From contig CATKZI010000002.1 in NCBI GenBank assembly GCA_949841365.1, positions 1-64,000 on the forward strand: a stretch of 64,000 bases of DNA. The letters run 5' to 3'. Shown in pieces: positions 22,176 to 31,767 of the stretch. Numbering within the stretch: position 1 is the first letter of the stretch; the number at the start of each line of letters is the position of its first letter. The translations under genes and the position numbers were made by a program. The notes beneath the pieces were generated by a model. That model saw only the letters and a program-made list of their open reading frames with translations. It did no database searches and was not told where the DNA came from. The DNA is from an uncultured Candidatus Melainabacteria bacterium. GTDB lineage: Bacteria; Cyanobacteriota; Vampirovibrionia; Gastranaerophilales; Gastranaerophilaceae.

Positions 22176-22278
22176 CTCGGATTTTGGCTAGTGCGCCGTG
22201 TGAGCCGCTTTATGCGGGCGAACCCAGCACGTCCGTGCGAGAGCTGCGTTGAGCCGGTCGAGCCGCCAATAATCCGAG
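22176..22278. repeat. GC-rich element with terminal inverted repeats upstream of pgk
   Basis: CTCGGATTTTGGC ... GCCAATAATCCGAG flanking a mini-hairpin-rich interior. Confidence 0.7.
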
Positions 22279-22329
22279 TCATTATTAACTCGCACAACAA
22301 TTATATTAAGAACAAAAAACAATTGCAAT

Positions 22330-22358
22330 AAAAAAGGCTTATCTTTCGATAAGCCTTA
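22330..22358 (-). terminator. Terminator
   Basis: AAAAAGGCTTATCTTTCGATAAGCCTT hairpin downstream of the minus-strand gene 22376..23536. Confidence 0.75.
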
Positions 22359-22375
22359 CTTATAAATCCCTTAAA

Positions 22376-23536
22376 TTAATCAAAAATCAAATGACCTGCA
22401 AGAGCTCCAAGCGGAACTCCAGCTGCTCCTGCAGGGAGTCCAGCGGCAGCACCAACAGCCATGCCAGGATTTGCCTGAATAAATTCAAATACAGTCTGAC
22501 CTGCATTAGCAGCCTGATCTCTTACCCAAGCTGCAGCTCTTCTTAAATGAGTTGGGTCAAGAGTATCAATTACTCTATCAGCTTCAGCATGGACTTCAGC
22601 ACGGGTATGTGCACCTTCTGCACGTACTGTACCACGGGTATGAGCACCTTCATTGCGAACTGTTGCTCTAGTATGTGCGCCTTCATTGCGAACTTCAGCA
22701 CGGGTATGTGCGCCTTCAGCATAAACTGCTGCTCTAGTATGTGCACCTTCTTGACGGACAACCCTGATAATTCTACCCTCAGAATTTCTCACAACCTGAC
22801 AAATATGACCTTCAGCACTGCGTACAGTCTGTTTAATATTACCTTCAGTATCTTTTATCTGGTCAATAACTTTAGCTGTTCCATCCTGAATACCTTTAAG
22901 AATTACTGCTGTATTTTCATCCATGTTAGCTTTTAAATCATCACCAATAGCAAGAGTTATTCCTGCAAGTATACCGGTATTGTTATCAATATGTTGATGT
23001 AAACCACCAGCTAAATCAGCTTGATATTGCCTGTCAGATTTCTGTAATAATGCTTCTGCAGCATCTGCATATTTATCAAGTTGAGCTAAATATCCTGCAG
23101 AATTACCCATATAGTTTGTCATATCCGGTCTATTAGCAATTTGCTCATTTAACTTAATCATAGTTTCCATATCGCCAGCTTCTTTTAATTGCTTAAATAC
23201 TGCAATAACTCTGCTGTCATAAGCTGCAATTTGAGCTTTAAAATTAGCTAGATCCGCACTGCCAGGTTTAAAACCAAAACATTCTTTATACATTTTATCT
23301 TCTTGCTTTGCAAGTTCTTTTGGTGTTGCTTCTTTTGTACCTCTTTCATCAAGTTTTTCACGTTCAACTACAAGACCTTGATCTTGATTTAGACCGGCTT
23401 CTCCAACCAATCTGTTGAATACAGCAAGTTCACCGGCTTCAACTTTACCGTCTTGATCTAAGTCAGCGGCTGTTGCTAAAGCTTTAGTAGTACCTTCGAG
23501 GTTAGCAATTTTGATAAATCCGATTTCATTACCCAT
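22376..23536 (-). CDS. EF-hand-like protein with 11-residue tandem repeats
   Basis: DLDQDGKVEAGEL calcium-loop motif; EGAHTRAxVxx repeated; Gly/Ala-rich C-terminus. Confidence 0.8.
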   Translation of the reverse strand: MGNEIGFIKIANLEGTTKALATAADLDQDGKVEAGELAVFNRLVGEAGLNQDQGLVVEREKLDERGTKEATPKELAKQEDKMYKECFGFKPGSADLANFKAQIAAYDSRVIAVFKQLKEAGDMETMIKLNEQIANRPDMTNYMGNSAGYLAQLDKYADAAEALLQKSDRQYQADLAGGLHQHIDNNTGILAGITLAIGDDLKANMDENTAVILKGIQDGTAKVIDQIKDTEGNIKQTVRSAEGHICQVVRNSEGRIIRVVRQEGAHTRAAVYAEGAHTRAEVRNEGAHTRATVRNEGAHTRGTVRAEGAHTRAEVHAEADRVIDTLDPTHLRRAAAWVRDQAANAGQTVFEFIQANPGMAVGAAAGLPAGAAGVPLGALAGHLIFD

Positions 23537-23717
23537 AGAGTTTTCTCCTTTATTTTTTGTGTGCTACACTTTACAAATTTTGGTTACGGCATATATTCAA
23601 AGAAACTTTAATATTTCAAACAAAAGTATTAATATTTCGTTACAAATATTTCCCCTATCAGGTAATAAAATTTTTTCATAATTTATCCTACCTTTTAGAC
23701 AAAGAAAGGATTACAAT

Positions 23718-24185
23718 ATGAAGAAAAAAGTTATCGGAACATTAGTTGTTATGAGCGCATTTGCACTCGGATACTCCGTAAATAATATCGCAGTATCAAA
23801 AGTATCTCCTGATTATAGAGTTGCTGTTGTTGATATTCAAAAAATCGTTGCTAATTCATCAGAAATTAACGCATTAAAAGCTGAGCAGGAAAAACAGCTT
23901 CAAAATATGCAAACAACAATCGACAAGGCACGAGCTGATATTGCAAAAGAGAAAGATCCTGCAAAAATTGCAAGCCTTGAAGAAAAATACAGAAAAGAAA
24001 TTAATGAACAAAAACTTGCACTTGACACATCTTACAACAGCAAACTCACTGCAATAGATAACAAAATTAAAACTGCAGTTGTTGAAAAAGCACGTTCTAT
24101 GAATTACAATATTGTCCTTCCCAAAAATACAGTATTATTTGGAGGAGATGATATTACAGAGCAGGTTTCATCAATAATTAAATAA
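23718..24185 (+). CDS. OmpH/Skp-family periplasmic chaperone-like protein
   Basis: N-terminal signal/anchor; VAVVDIQKIVANSSEINALKAEQEKQLQ and coiled coil. Confidence 0.82.
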   Translation: MKKKVIGTLVVMSAFALGYSVNNIAVSKVSPDYRVAVVDIQKIVANSSEINALKAEQEKQLQNMQTTIDKARADIAKEKDPAKIASLEEKYRKEINEQKLALDTSYNSKLTAIDNKIKTAVVEKARSMNYNIVLPKNTVLFGGDDITEQVSSIIK

Positions 24186-24575
24186 TCATTTGCTGAGAAT
24201 GTTAAACATAACAGAATTTGTCATTTTATTGGTATCGCGCCAGACCTGTGAACTTATTTTTTTATTTTCAATCTTTAATCTATATAACTCATTGTCAACT
24301 GCCTGCTTTGAACGTACATTTTCATAGCAGGCTTCCTTAAAATCATCTGCCATAAAATCACATTGAGCAAGAGCATCATAAAATTCAACGCGTCTCTGCG
24401 CCCAATAATTATATAGTTCCTGACTGGATCTTGTTCCTTCAGGCCAATACCATTGAACTTCTTTATATACGGCGTTCTGCAAACCCTGCGGGCAGTTATC
24501 TTCCCAAACAGGTCTTTCTATTGCATAAACAACACCTGCATATAACATCATCACCAATAACAAGATTACTCTCAT
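24186..24575 (-). CDS. Secreted hypothetical protein
   Basis: Signal peptide MRVILLLVMMLYAGVVYA; start chosen at the internal Met. Confidence 0.65.
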   Translation of the reverse strand: MRVILLLVMMLYAGVVYAIERPVWEDNCPQGLQNAVYKEVQWYWPEGTRSSQELYNYWAQRRVEFYDALAQCDFMADDFKEACYENVRSKQAVDNELYRLKIENKKISSQVWRDTNKMTNSVMFNILSK

Positions 24576-24625
24576 ATCTTTTATTATAATAAATAATCTG
24601 CGAATAATCAAATTATGTTATAATA

Positions 24626-26296
24626 ATGTTAATGAATGACGGATTAAAACAAACATTAAAACTGCTTCCGGCACTTCCCGGTTGCTACATTTATTACAAT
24701 AAGGAAGGCGAAGTTATATATGTCGGCAAAGCAAAAGTTCTTAAACGCCGTGTAATGAGCTACTTTAATCGTAAGCATCACGACAGTGTAAAAGTTAATG
24801 TGCTTGTTTCACAGATTGAACGGCTTGAATATATAATTACAAATACAGAAGTTGAGGCATTAATTCTTGAAAATCATTTAATTAAAAAGCATAAACCAAA
24901 ATATAATATTTTGCTTAAAGATGATAAAAAATATCCTTATTTTTTGATTACAGATGAGGATTTCCCGAGAATTTCCATTGTACGCAAAAAGAACATGAAC
25001 CCTGAAAAAGGTCGTTATTACGGACCTTATACCGATATAAGAGCAATGCATGCGACGCTTGATTTTTTGAAAAAATTGTTTCCGCTCAAACAATGCAGAA
25101 CACCTAAACACAAAGACCGCCCGTGCCTGTATTATCATATCGGCAGATGCCTTGCACCCTGCCAGAACATGGTAACACCGGAAGAATACAAAAAAATAGT
25201 AAAACAAGCTGAACTGTTTTTATCGGGTAAACAGACCGAGTTAATGAAACAGCTTCAAGAACAAATGCAAAAATATTCTGACAGCCTCCAATTTGAAAAA
25301 GCAGCACGACTTCGCGACAGTTATAATGATTTAGCCAAAACACTTGAAAAACAAAAAGTTGTTTACGAAAACACAAAACTTAATGAGGATGTAATCTCGC
25401 TTCTGTCTGATGATGGTATTTTTGCAATCGTAATTTTAATGATACGCGAGGGCAGGCTTATAGATAAAAAAGATTTTGTTTATGAAGTTGAAGATGAGGA
25501 CAGGGCTGAATTTTTTGCAACATTTTTCAAAGAATATTACAGTACGTTGAAATTAGAATTCCCGGATAAGATTGTTTCAAATGAGCTTGAAGCAATCGGA
25601 GAAAAAGCACTTTATGAAGAATGGCTTGAAATTCTTGCACAGAAAAAAGTTAAGATAAGCTATGGGAAATCAGCTCAAGGCAAAGAACTTCAAATGCTCG
25701 CAGATAAAAATGCAAATGTTGTTCTCGGTAATGCCAAAATCGCAAAAATGTCCAAAATCAGAGATGATTTTAACGAAATAGGCTCATATCTGGCAGAAAA
25801 ATTAAAACTCAAAAACTTTCCGCATAGAATGGAATGCTATGATATTTCGCATATTCAGGGTACAAACACTGTTGCCTCAATGGTTACATTTATCAACGGA
25901 GTAAAAAAAGCCTCGGAATATAAAAAATTCAAAGTAAAATCAACAGAAGGCAAACCTGATGACTTCTTATCAATGAAAGAAGTTTTGACAAGACGTCTTG
26001 AACATCTTGATGATCCTAAATGGGGTAAACCGGATTTGATAATCATTGATGGTGGAAAAGGTCAATTATCAAGCGTTATGCAAATTATAAAAGAACTCGG
26101 TGTAACAGGTATTGATGTTGTGAGTTTGGCAAAAAAACATGAAGAAGTTTTCCTTCCAAATCAATCAAAACCTGTAATACTGCCAAGAAATTCCAGTGCA
26201 TTATATCTGTTCCAAAGAATAAGAGATGAAGCACACAGATTTGCAATTACATATCACAGAAAATTACGCTCAAAATCTATGATATCTAATCCTTAG
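24626..26296 (+). CDS. uvrC: UvrC excinuclease subunit, C-terminally short
   Basis: LPGCYIYYNKEGEVIYVGKAK...; RNase-H-like domain; ends FAITYHRKLRSKSMISNP. Confidence 0.93.
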   Translation: MLMNDGLKQTLKLLPALPGCYIYYNKEGEVIYVGKAKVLKRRVMSYFNRKHHDSVKVNVLVSQIERLEYIITNTEVEALILENHLIKKHKPKYNILLKDDKKYPYFLITDEDFPRISIVRKKNMNPEKGRYYGPYTDIRAMHATLDFLKKLFPLKQCRTPKHKDRPCLYYHIGRCLAPCQNMVTPEEYKKIVKQAELFLSGKQTELMKQLQEQMQKYSDSLQFEKAARLRDSYNDLAKTLEKQKVVYENTKLNEDVISLLSDDGIFAIVILMIREGRLIDKKDFVYEVEDEDRAEFFATFFKEYYSTLKLEFPDKIVSNELEAIGEKALYEEWLEILAQKKVKISYGKSAQGKELQMLADKNANVVLGNAKIAKMSKIRDDFNEIGSYLAEKLKLKNFPHRMECYDISHIQGTNTVASMVTFINGVKKASEYKKFKVKSTEGKPDDFLSMKEVLTRRLEHLDDPKWGKPDLIIIDGGKGQLSSVMQIIKELGVTGIDVVSLAKKHEEVFLPNQSKPVILPRNSSALYLFQRIRDEAHRFAITYHRKLRSKSMISNP

Positions 26297-26627
26297 ATGC
26301 ATCTTTTTTGTCTTTGTTTTTCTCTGCATCCATCCAGCAGGCTCGCAAATCAGAAATTGTATTTGATTTATCAAACCATCTTAAAACATATCTCTCATCA
26401 GGTCCAAGTCCACCGCTTGTTTTATCACCCGATTGCAAATCAAATTCAGCTTCAGACATTGCAATAGTAATAACCACATGGGGTTTTGGATTTGCGGCAG
26501 CATCCATAACAAGTTTAAGATTATTATATCTTTCCTTCCTCATATTTCCTTTGTTATGAGCGTCTGATTGCAAATCAATAATGCAAGTTTTTAATTCTCC
26601 GGCAAGTTCGTTTAATGTTTTACCCAT
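26286..26627 (-). CDS. Hypothetical protein
   Basis: 113 aa ORF; AAAAGTATG-type start context; convergent with uvrC. Confidence 0.6.
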   Translation of the reverse strand: MGKTLNELAGELKTCIIDLQSDAHNKGNMRKERYNNLKLVMDAAANPKPHVVITIAMSEAEFDLQSGDKTSGGLGPDERYVLRWFDKSNTISDLRACWMDAEKNKDKKDASKD

Positions 26628-26636
26628 ACTTTTCCT

Positions 26637-27998
26637 CTAGTTATTCAAACTGTGTATCGGAGCGGGAATTCTTCCGCCTCGTCTGACAAAACCTGTAGAA
26701 GATAAATTATTAACGGACATAATAGGAGCTTTTCCGAGCAGTCCGCCAAAAACAACTTCTTCTCCTATACTTTTTCCCACAACAGGAATAATTCTAACAG
26801 CAGTAGTTTTTTTGTTAATCATACCGATTGCCATCTCATCTGCAATAATCCCTGCAATTGTATCAACGGGAGTATCACCGGGGATTGCAATCATATCAAG
26901 TCCGACCGAGCAAACAGATGTCATAGCTTCTAATTTGTCAAAAGTTAAGTAACCTTTTGAAGCTGCTTCAATCATGCCTGCATCCTCAGAAACCGGAATA
27001 AATGCACCTGACAAGCCTCCAACGTGAGAACTTGCCATGATTCCGCCTTTTTTTACTGCATCATTAAGCATTGCAAGACAAGCTGTTGTTCCATGAGCTC
27101 CCGCATGTTCCAAACCCATTGCTTGAAAAATTCCTGCAACACTGTCACCTTGTGCGGGTGTAGGAGCTAAAGACAAATCAATTACACCGAACGGAATTCC
27201 GAGTTTATCCGCAAGTTTTCTGCCCACAAGCTCGCCTGTTGTAGTAATTTTATATGCAGTCTGTTTAATTTTATTTGCTAAATCGCTTAAACTTGCATCT
27301 TTAGGTAAAGATGCAACGGCAGCCCTGACAACCCCGGGGCCTGATACTCCGACATTCAAAGCACATTCAGGTTCTCCAATTCCGCAAAAAGCACCCGCCA
27401 TAAAAGGATTATCCCCTGGGGAATTACAAAATACTACAAGTTTTGCAGCACCCAGACCATCTTTGTCTTTTGTAAGTTCTGCGGATTTTTTAATGATTTC
27501 CGCCATTTTTAAAACAGCATCCATGTTAATCCCTGCTTTTGAAGATGCAACATTAATTGAAGAACAAAGTCTTTCGGTTTGCGCTAAAGCTTCGGGAATA
27601 CTTTCGATTAAAAGTTTGTCTCCTTTTGTACATCCTTTTTCAACTAATGCGGAAAATCCGCCGATAAAGTTTACACCGACATCTTTCGCTGCTTTATCCA
27701 ATGTTTTTGCAATTTTTACGTAATCAGGATTTTTGCAGGCTTCACCGACTAATGAAATCGGAGTAACAGAAATTCTTTTATTTACAATGGGAATTGAGTA
27801 TTCATTTTCAAATTCATTTGCGTACTCTACCAAGTTTTTTGCATAATGTGTAATTTTTTTGTAAATATTATCGCAAACGACATCCACATCGCTGTCCATA
27901 CAATCTCTTAAACTTATCGCCATTGTGACGGTTCTGATATCCAGATTGTATAATTTAATCATGTTTATTGTTTCTAATATAAGATTTTCATTAATCAT
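26637..27998 (-). CDS. UPF0210 / PFL family protein
   Basis: [33 protein letters not shown]...; full-length family resemblance. Confidence 0.85.
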   Translation of the reverse strand: MINENLILETINMIKLYNLDIRTVTMAISLRDCMDSDVDVVCDNIYKKITHYAKNLVEYANEFENEYSIPIVNKRISVTPISLVGEACKNPDYVKIAKTLDKAAKDVGVNFIGGFSALVEKGCTKGDKLLIESIPEALAQTERLCSSINVASSKAGINMDAVLKMAEIIKKSAELTKDKDGLGAAKLVVFCNSPGDNPFMAGAFCGIGEPECALNVGVSGPGVVRAAVASLPKDASLSDLANKIKQTAYKITTTGELVGRKLADKLGIPFGVIDLSLAPTPAQGDSVAGIFQAMGLEHAGAHGTTACLAMLNDAVKKGGIMASSHVGGLSGAFIPVSEDAGMIEAASKGYLTFDKLEAMTSVCSVGLDMIAIPGDTPVDTIAGIIADEMAIGMINKKTTAVRIIPVVGKSIGEEVVFGGLLGKAPIMSVNNLSSTGFVRRGGRIPAPIHSLNN

Positions 27999-28692
27999 CG
28001 TATTGTGCCCCGCTGAATAAAACTTCTGTAATATCTAATTTTTTTGTTTTCAGACGCATTTCAACACGACGGCTTTTGTTGAAATCTTCTTTGCCGTTTG
28101 TCAAAACTGGTTCTGAATAGCTTTTGCCCTCAACGACAAGTATTTTCTTTAACTTATCACTGTATTGTTTATCATAATTAGTGTGAAAAATATAATTTGC
28201 AACAGAATTTGCCCTCTCAAGACTTAAAGTCATATTTTTCATATACTGCTCGTCGGGATTTTTAATCCCTGCATAAGATTGACTGTCCGTATGCCCCTGA
28301 ATAATAATATTTTCTATTTGCCCGATCAATTCGGTTTTGGAAAAAATTGTATTAATATAAATTGGAGCAAGCTTGTCTAAATATGCTCGGCCTTTGGGAG
28401 AAAGATTATAACTTCCGACTTCGAACAACTCTAAATCAGAAATTTTTACATCGCCTGACAAAGGATCAACCTGCGCATCAATACTTTCTTCTTTAAGTTT
28501 TTCAATTAATTCTTTATTAACTTCCATCTGCTGCTGCTTTTGAGATATCGCTTCCGAAGAAAAACCCGTAATTGCAAGAACAAACAGCGTCATAAATACA
28601 ATTGCCAAACCTAACATAAGGTCGGACATTGTCGTCCAGAATACGTTCTCTTCAGCTTCTCCGCCGCCGCCTTTTTTTGCCATTATACCCAT
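27991..28692 (-). CDS. MotB/ZorB-like OmpA-domain protein
   Basis: [29 protein letters not shown] with Asp; OmpA-like IIIQGHTDS...[13 protein letters not shown]. Confidence 0.82.
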   Translation of the reverse strand: MGIMAKKGGGGEAEENVFWTTMSDLMLGLAIVFMTLFVLAITGFSSEAISQKQQQMEVNKELIEKLKEESIDAQVDPLSGDVKISDLELFEVGSYNLSPKGRAYLDKLAPIYINTIFSKTELIGQIENIIIQGHTDSQSYAGIKNPDEQYMKNMTLSLERANSVANYIFHTNYDKQYSDKLKKILVVEGKSYSEPVLTNGKEDFNKSRRVEMRLKTKKLDITEVLFSGAQYDD

Positions 28693-28701
28693 AAAGCACC
28701 T

Positions 28702-29610
28702 CTAAAACAAATCATCAACATCATCGCCTTTACCGGCACTTTTTGCAACTTCTTTCATACCTTTATTTAATTGATTAATACCAAAAATAAGGTTTTCCAA
28801 ATAAGGAACAAGATTGCTTGCAATTCCTGAATTCAATGCAATTTTGAAATGATCAGGCATTGCTGCCATAAGATTTGACAACGCATTGTTTTGAATTTTT
28901 GTTTCTTTTAACAGTTCAAATAAGAATTTTTCTGATGAAATATTGTCAAACAATCGGGAAATTGTCGTTTGAACTTTACCCAGTTCTGTTTCGCACAATC
29001 TGTTAAAAGAAATTTTTTCAACCATGATAAAAATTAGAGAAGCTGATACCGCAAATACTGATACCAAAGCAGCAGTCTGCATTGATGACATCAAGCCCGC
29101 AACAGAACTCAAAATTGTTTCTTGAGATGAAAAGTCCAATTTACCGAACGCAATAGCAATGTTCAAGAACGTAAACATAGGTCCCAAACCTGTCAGGATT
29201 GTAGGAAGCGCCCCGATAAGTTTGCTGTTATATTTTGATTTTACAAGTGCTTCTTCATCAAAGAAATATAACGGGTCAACCGTAGTTTGAATATTTTGTA
29301 CCGTTGAAGAAATTTCTTTATAAGTTAAATCATTATTTTTACCTTTAAGCGCAACAGACTCTGAGAATACAAGAGTATTTTTGAATTCTAACCAAATTGT
29401 CGATACATACGGGTTATAAGACATCCACTCATCAATCTCTTTAAAACGAAAATTCAAATCAGTTTTTTTAAAAACTGATATAAACGCTAAGAACTCTTTT
29501 AAATTTTTGTTTACCTTAATATAATGTCTAAAACAATAAATTATTGAAAAAATAAACGTAAATATAACGATTAAAATAGGTATATCTGTTAAAATATGTA
29601 TTATATTCAT
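28702..29610 (-). CDS. MotA/ZorA-like membrane protein
   Basis: LIGALPTILTGLGPMFTFLNIAIAFGKLDFSSQETILSSVAGLMSSMQTAALVSVFAVSASLIF, upstream of the MotB-like gene. Confidence 0.78.
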   Translation of the reverse strand: MNIIHILTDIPILIVIFTFIFSIIYCFRHYIKVNKNLKEFLAFISVFKKTDLNFRFKEIDEWMSYNPYVSTIWLEFKNTLVFSESVALKGKNNDLTYKEISSTVQNIQTTVDPLYFFDEEALVKSKYNSKLIGALPTILTGLGPMFTFLNIAIAFGKLDFSSQETILSSVAGLMSSMQTAALVSVFAVSASLIFIMVEKISFNRLCETELGKVQTTISRLFDNISSEKFLFELLKETKIQNNALSNLMAAMPDHFKIALNSGIASNLVPYLENLIFGINQLNKGMKEVAKSAGKGDDVDDLF

Positions 29611-29679
29611 AAGCTCTCCTTATTGGAATTATAGCATAAGCCCCGTTGCAGGGCAACACTTTTGTACTACAATAAACGT

Positions 29680-30750
29680 ATGAAAAATGTTTATATCCAT
29701 ATCCCTTTTTGCAAATCGAAATGTAAATATTGTTCATTTGTGTCATATCCGAGGATTGAGCTGAAAGAAAATTATCTTGAAGCTCTTGAGCAAGAAATTA
29801 CAACCTGTTATTGCGGAGAAAAACTTGATACACTTTATTTTGGGGGCGGAACACCGTCTATTTTGACAAGCAGTGAACTTAACAAACTCATAAATTTATT
29901 CAACACAGATGAGGATACGGAAATTACAGCAGAATTAAACCCCGAAAGCATTACACAAGAATATCTTGAACAGCTGAATGCAAACAGGTTAAGTTTCGGA
30001 TGTCAAACTTTTGATGATAAAATTCTGAAACTTATCGGCAGACGCCATAATGCCAAAGATGTTGAAAATGCGGTAAAATTTGCACAAAAGGCAGGATTTA
30101 ACAATATAAGCCTTGATTTTATTTACGGGCTTCCCGAACAAACAATTGAAGGATTTAAAAAAGATTTGGAACATGCAATTTCACTCGGCATTCAACACAT
30201 TTCGCTTTACGGACTGAAAATTGATGAAGATTGTTATTTCTGTAAACATCCGCCCAAAAAGCTTCCCGACGAGGATACTCAAGCTGATATGTATCTGACG
30301 GCAATTGAAACACTGAAAGATTTTGAGCATTACGAAATCAGCAACTTTGCAAGAAAAGGTTTCCATTCACGACACAATCTCAACTATTGGGATAATAATT
30401 CATATTACGGCTTTGGGGTTGCTTCACACGGATATGAAAACGGAATAAGATATTTTAACACATCTGATTTAGACGAATACATAAATTCTCCGACAACTCA
30501 TAAAAATGAACACAAACTCACTGAACAAGAGCAACTGGAGGAAGAAATTTTCTTAGGATTTCGCAAAATTTCAGGAATAAATATTGAAGAAATAAATAAA
30601 AAATTTAATATTGATTTTGTCAAAAAGTACACCACGACGCTTAATAAGTACCTTTCCTATAAGTATCTTTCAGAAACTAATGACGGTTTTAAGCTGACTA
30701 CAGACGGGATTTTGGTCAGTAATGTAATTTTATCGGATTTCTTGGAATAA
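29680..30750 (+). CDS. hemW: Radical SAM coproporphyrinogen III oxidase-like HemW
   Basis: MKNVYIHIPFCKSKCKYCSFVSYP; YFGGGTPSIL. Confidence 0.92.
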   Translation: MKNVYIHIPFCKSKCKYCSFVSYPRIELKENYLEALEQEITTCYCGEKLDTLYFGGGTPSILTSSELNKLINLFNTDEDTEITAELNPESITQEYLEQLNANRLSFGCQTFDDKILKLIGRRHNAKDVENAVKFAQKAGFNNISLDFIYGLPEQTIEGFKKDLEHAISLGIQHISLYGLKIDEDCYFCKHPPKKLPDEDTQADMYLTAIETLKDFEHYEISNFARKGFHSRHNLNYWDNNSYYGFGVASHGYENGIRYFNTSDLDEYINSPTTHKNEHKLTEQEQLEEEIFLGFRKISGINIEEINKKFNIDFVKKYTTTLNKYLSYKYLSETNDGFKLTTDGILVSNVILSDFLE

Positions 30751-30837
30751 AACAGCCTTCATTCTGTTGCAATATTGTGTGTACATGTTGTTGTAATCAC
30801 CGTATTCGTTAATTTTGATGTGTAGTAGTTTGGACAT
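30730..30837 (-). CDS. Putative small protein, 35 aa
   Basis: MSKLLHIKINEYGDYNNMYTQYCNRMKAVLFQEIR; AGAGG upstream; antisense overlap with the hemW 3' end. Confidence 0.35.
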   Translation of the reverse strand: MSKLLHIKINEYGDYNNMYTQYCNRMKAVLFQEIR

Positions 30838-30917
30838 AAAAACCTCTAATATATCAGCCATGAATTATGGACTATCATTCCTTGTGACAAAAACTAATAT
30901 ACGTCAATATATGGAAT

Positions 30918-31127
30918 ATGGTTCAGGTTTTAAGAGCTCGCTTAGCAGTTAATACTAAATTTTTCAGAGAAAAACACAACTATAAACGTGAAGAACTTTC
31001 ATTGATGCTTGGTGTTGACAATTCTTACATTAGTAAGCTTGAAAAATGTAAGGTTAATATTACAATTGACAAACTTGAACAATTGGCTAATATATTTAAT
31101 ATTGAACCTGTTGAATTAATAAAATAA
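30918..31127 (+). CDS. XRE-family HTH regulator
   Basis: REKHNYKREELSLMLGVDNSYISKLEKCKVNITIDKLEQLANIF. Confidence 0.85.
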   Translation: MVQVLRARLAVNTKFFREKHNYKREELSLMLGVDNSYISKLEKCKVNITIDKLEQLANIFNIEPVELIK

Positions 31128-31186
31128 CTGCGACTCACATTAAATGTTGCAAAATTTTTATAATTATTAAAATTTACCAACCCAAT

Positions 31187-31212
31187 AAAAAAGTCCCTTT
31201 CGGGACTTTTTT
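31187..31212. terminator. Bidirectional terminator
   Basis: AAAAGTCCCTTTCGGGACTTTTTT. Confidence 0.85.
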
Positions 31213-31588
31213 AAGATTTTTTAGTAAACAGTTTGCCGAGCGTGTTATCCCAAGCTTTAACCGCATATTCTCCGATTGTATGTCCGAGGTTTTTGGTTCT
31301 CGGCCACAATTTTTTGAAGAAGTTATCAGCTTCTTTTATATCAACTTTTTCTAAATGTTTACCTTTAACAGCATAACCAAGTCCTGCAAATGCGGCTAAT
31401 CCGACAAGCAAAGCACCGACAAGCCCTTTAGCACCTGATTTTTTCTTTTCCTGACCTTCAAATTCAAAAGAATCAGACGGAAGTTCCGCTGTCTGAACCG
31501 GAGATGCAAATTGTCCGGGTGAATTAATTAAATCCTGAGAATTCACAGCTTCACCGCGAAAACTTAGATTTGATACAGAATTTATCAT
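31211..31588 (-). CDS. Hypothetical protein with N-terminal LSFRG motif
   Basis: MINSVSNLSFRGE...; single TM GLVGALLVGLAAFAGLGYAV; GGAGG upstream. Confidence 0.75.
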   Translation of the reverse strand: MINSVSNLSFRGEAVNSQDLINSPGQFASPVQTAELPSDSFEFEGQEKKKSGAKGLVGALLVGLAAFAGLGYAVKGKHLEKVDIKEADNFFKKLWPRTKNLGHTIGEYAVKAWDNTLGKLFTKKS

Positions 31589-31767
31589 GGAAACCTCCTT
31601 TTATGCCAATATGACACAATACACACTACTACATACTAGAAAACGATTTATAGAATTATTTTGCCTGAAATCCTGCCCTTTTTCAACATTCGTTACAAAA
31701 ATTTACATATAAGTTGGAATATTTTTTAAGCCCGTGTCATCTTATTGCATGTAAGGAGAGAATAAGC

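Noticed and set aside
22163-22300. N-terminal extension of the pgk ORF
   Set aside because: AAGGAGAG precedes the ATG at 22162 and the extra residues are encoded by the inverted-repeat element.
22597-22760. Possible CRISPR-like array because of regular 33-bp repeats
   Set aside because: Repeats are contiguous in-frame codons (EGAHTRAxVxx) with no spacers, so this is a protein repeat.
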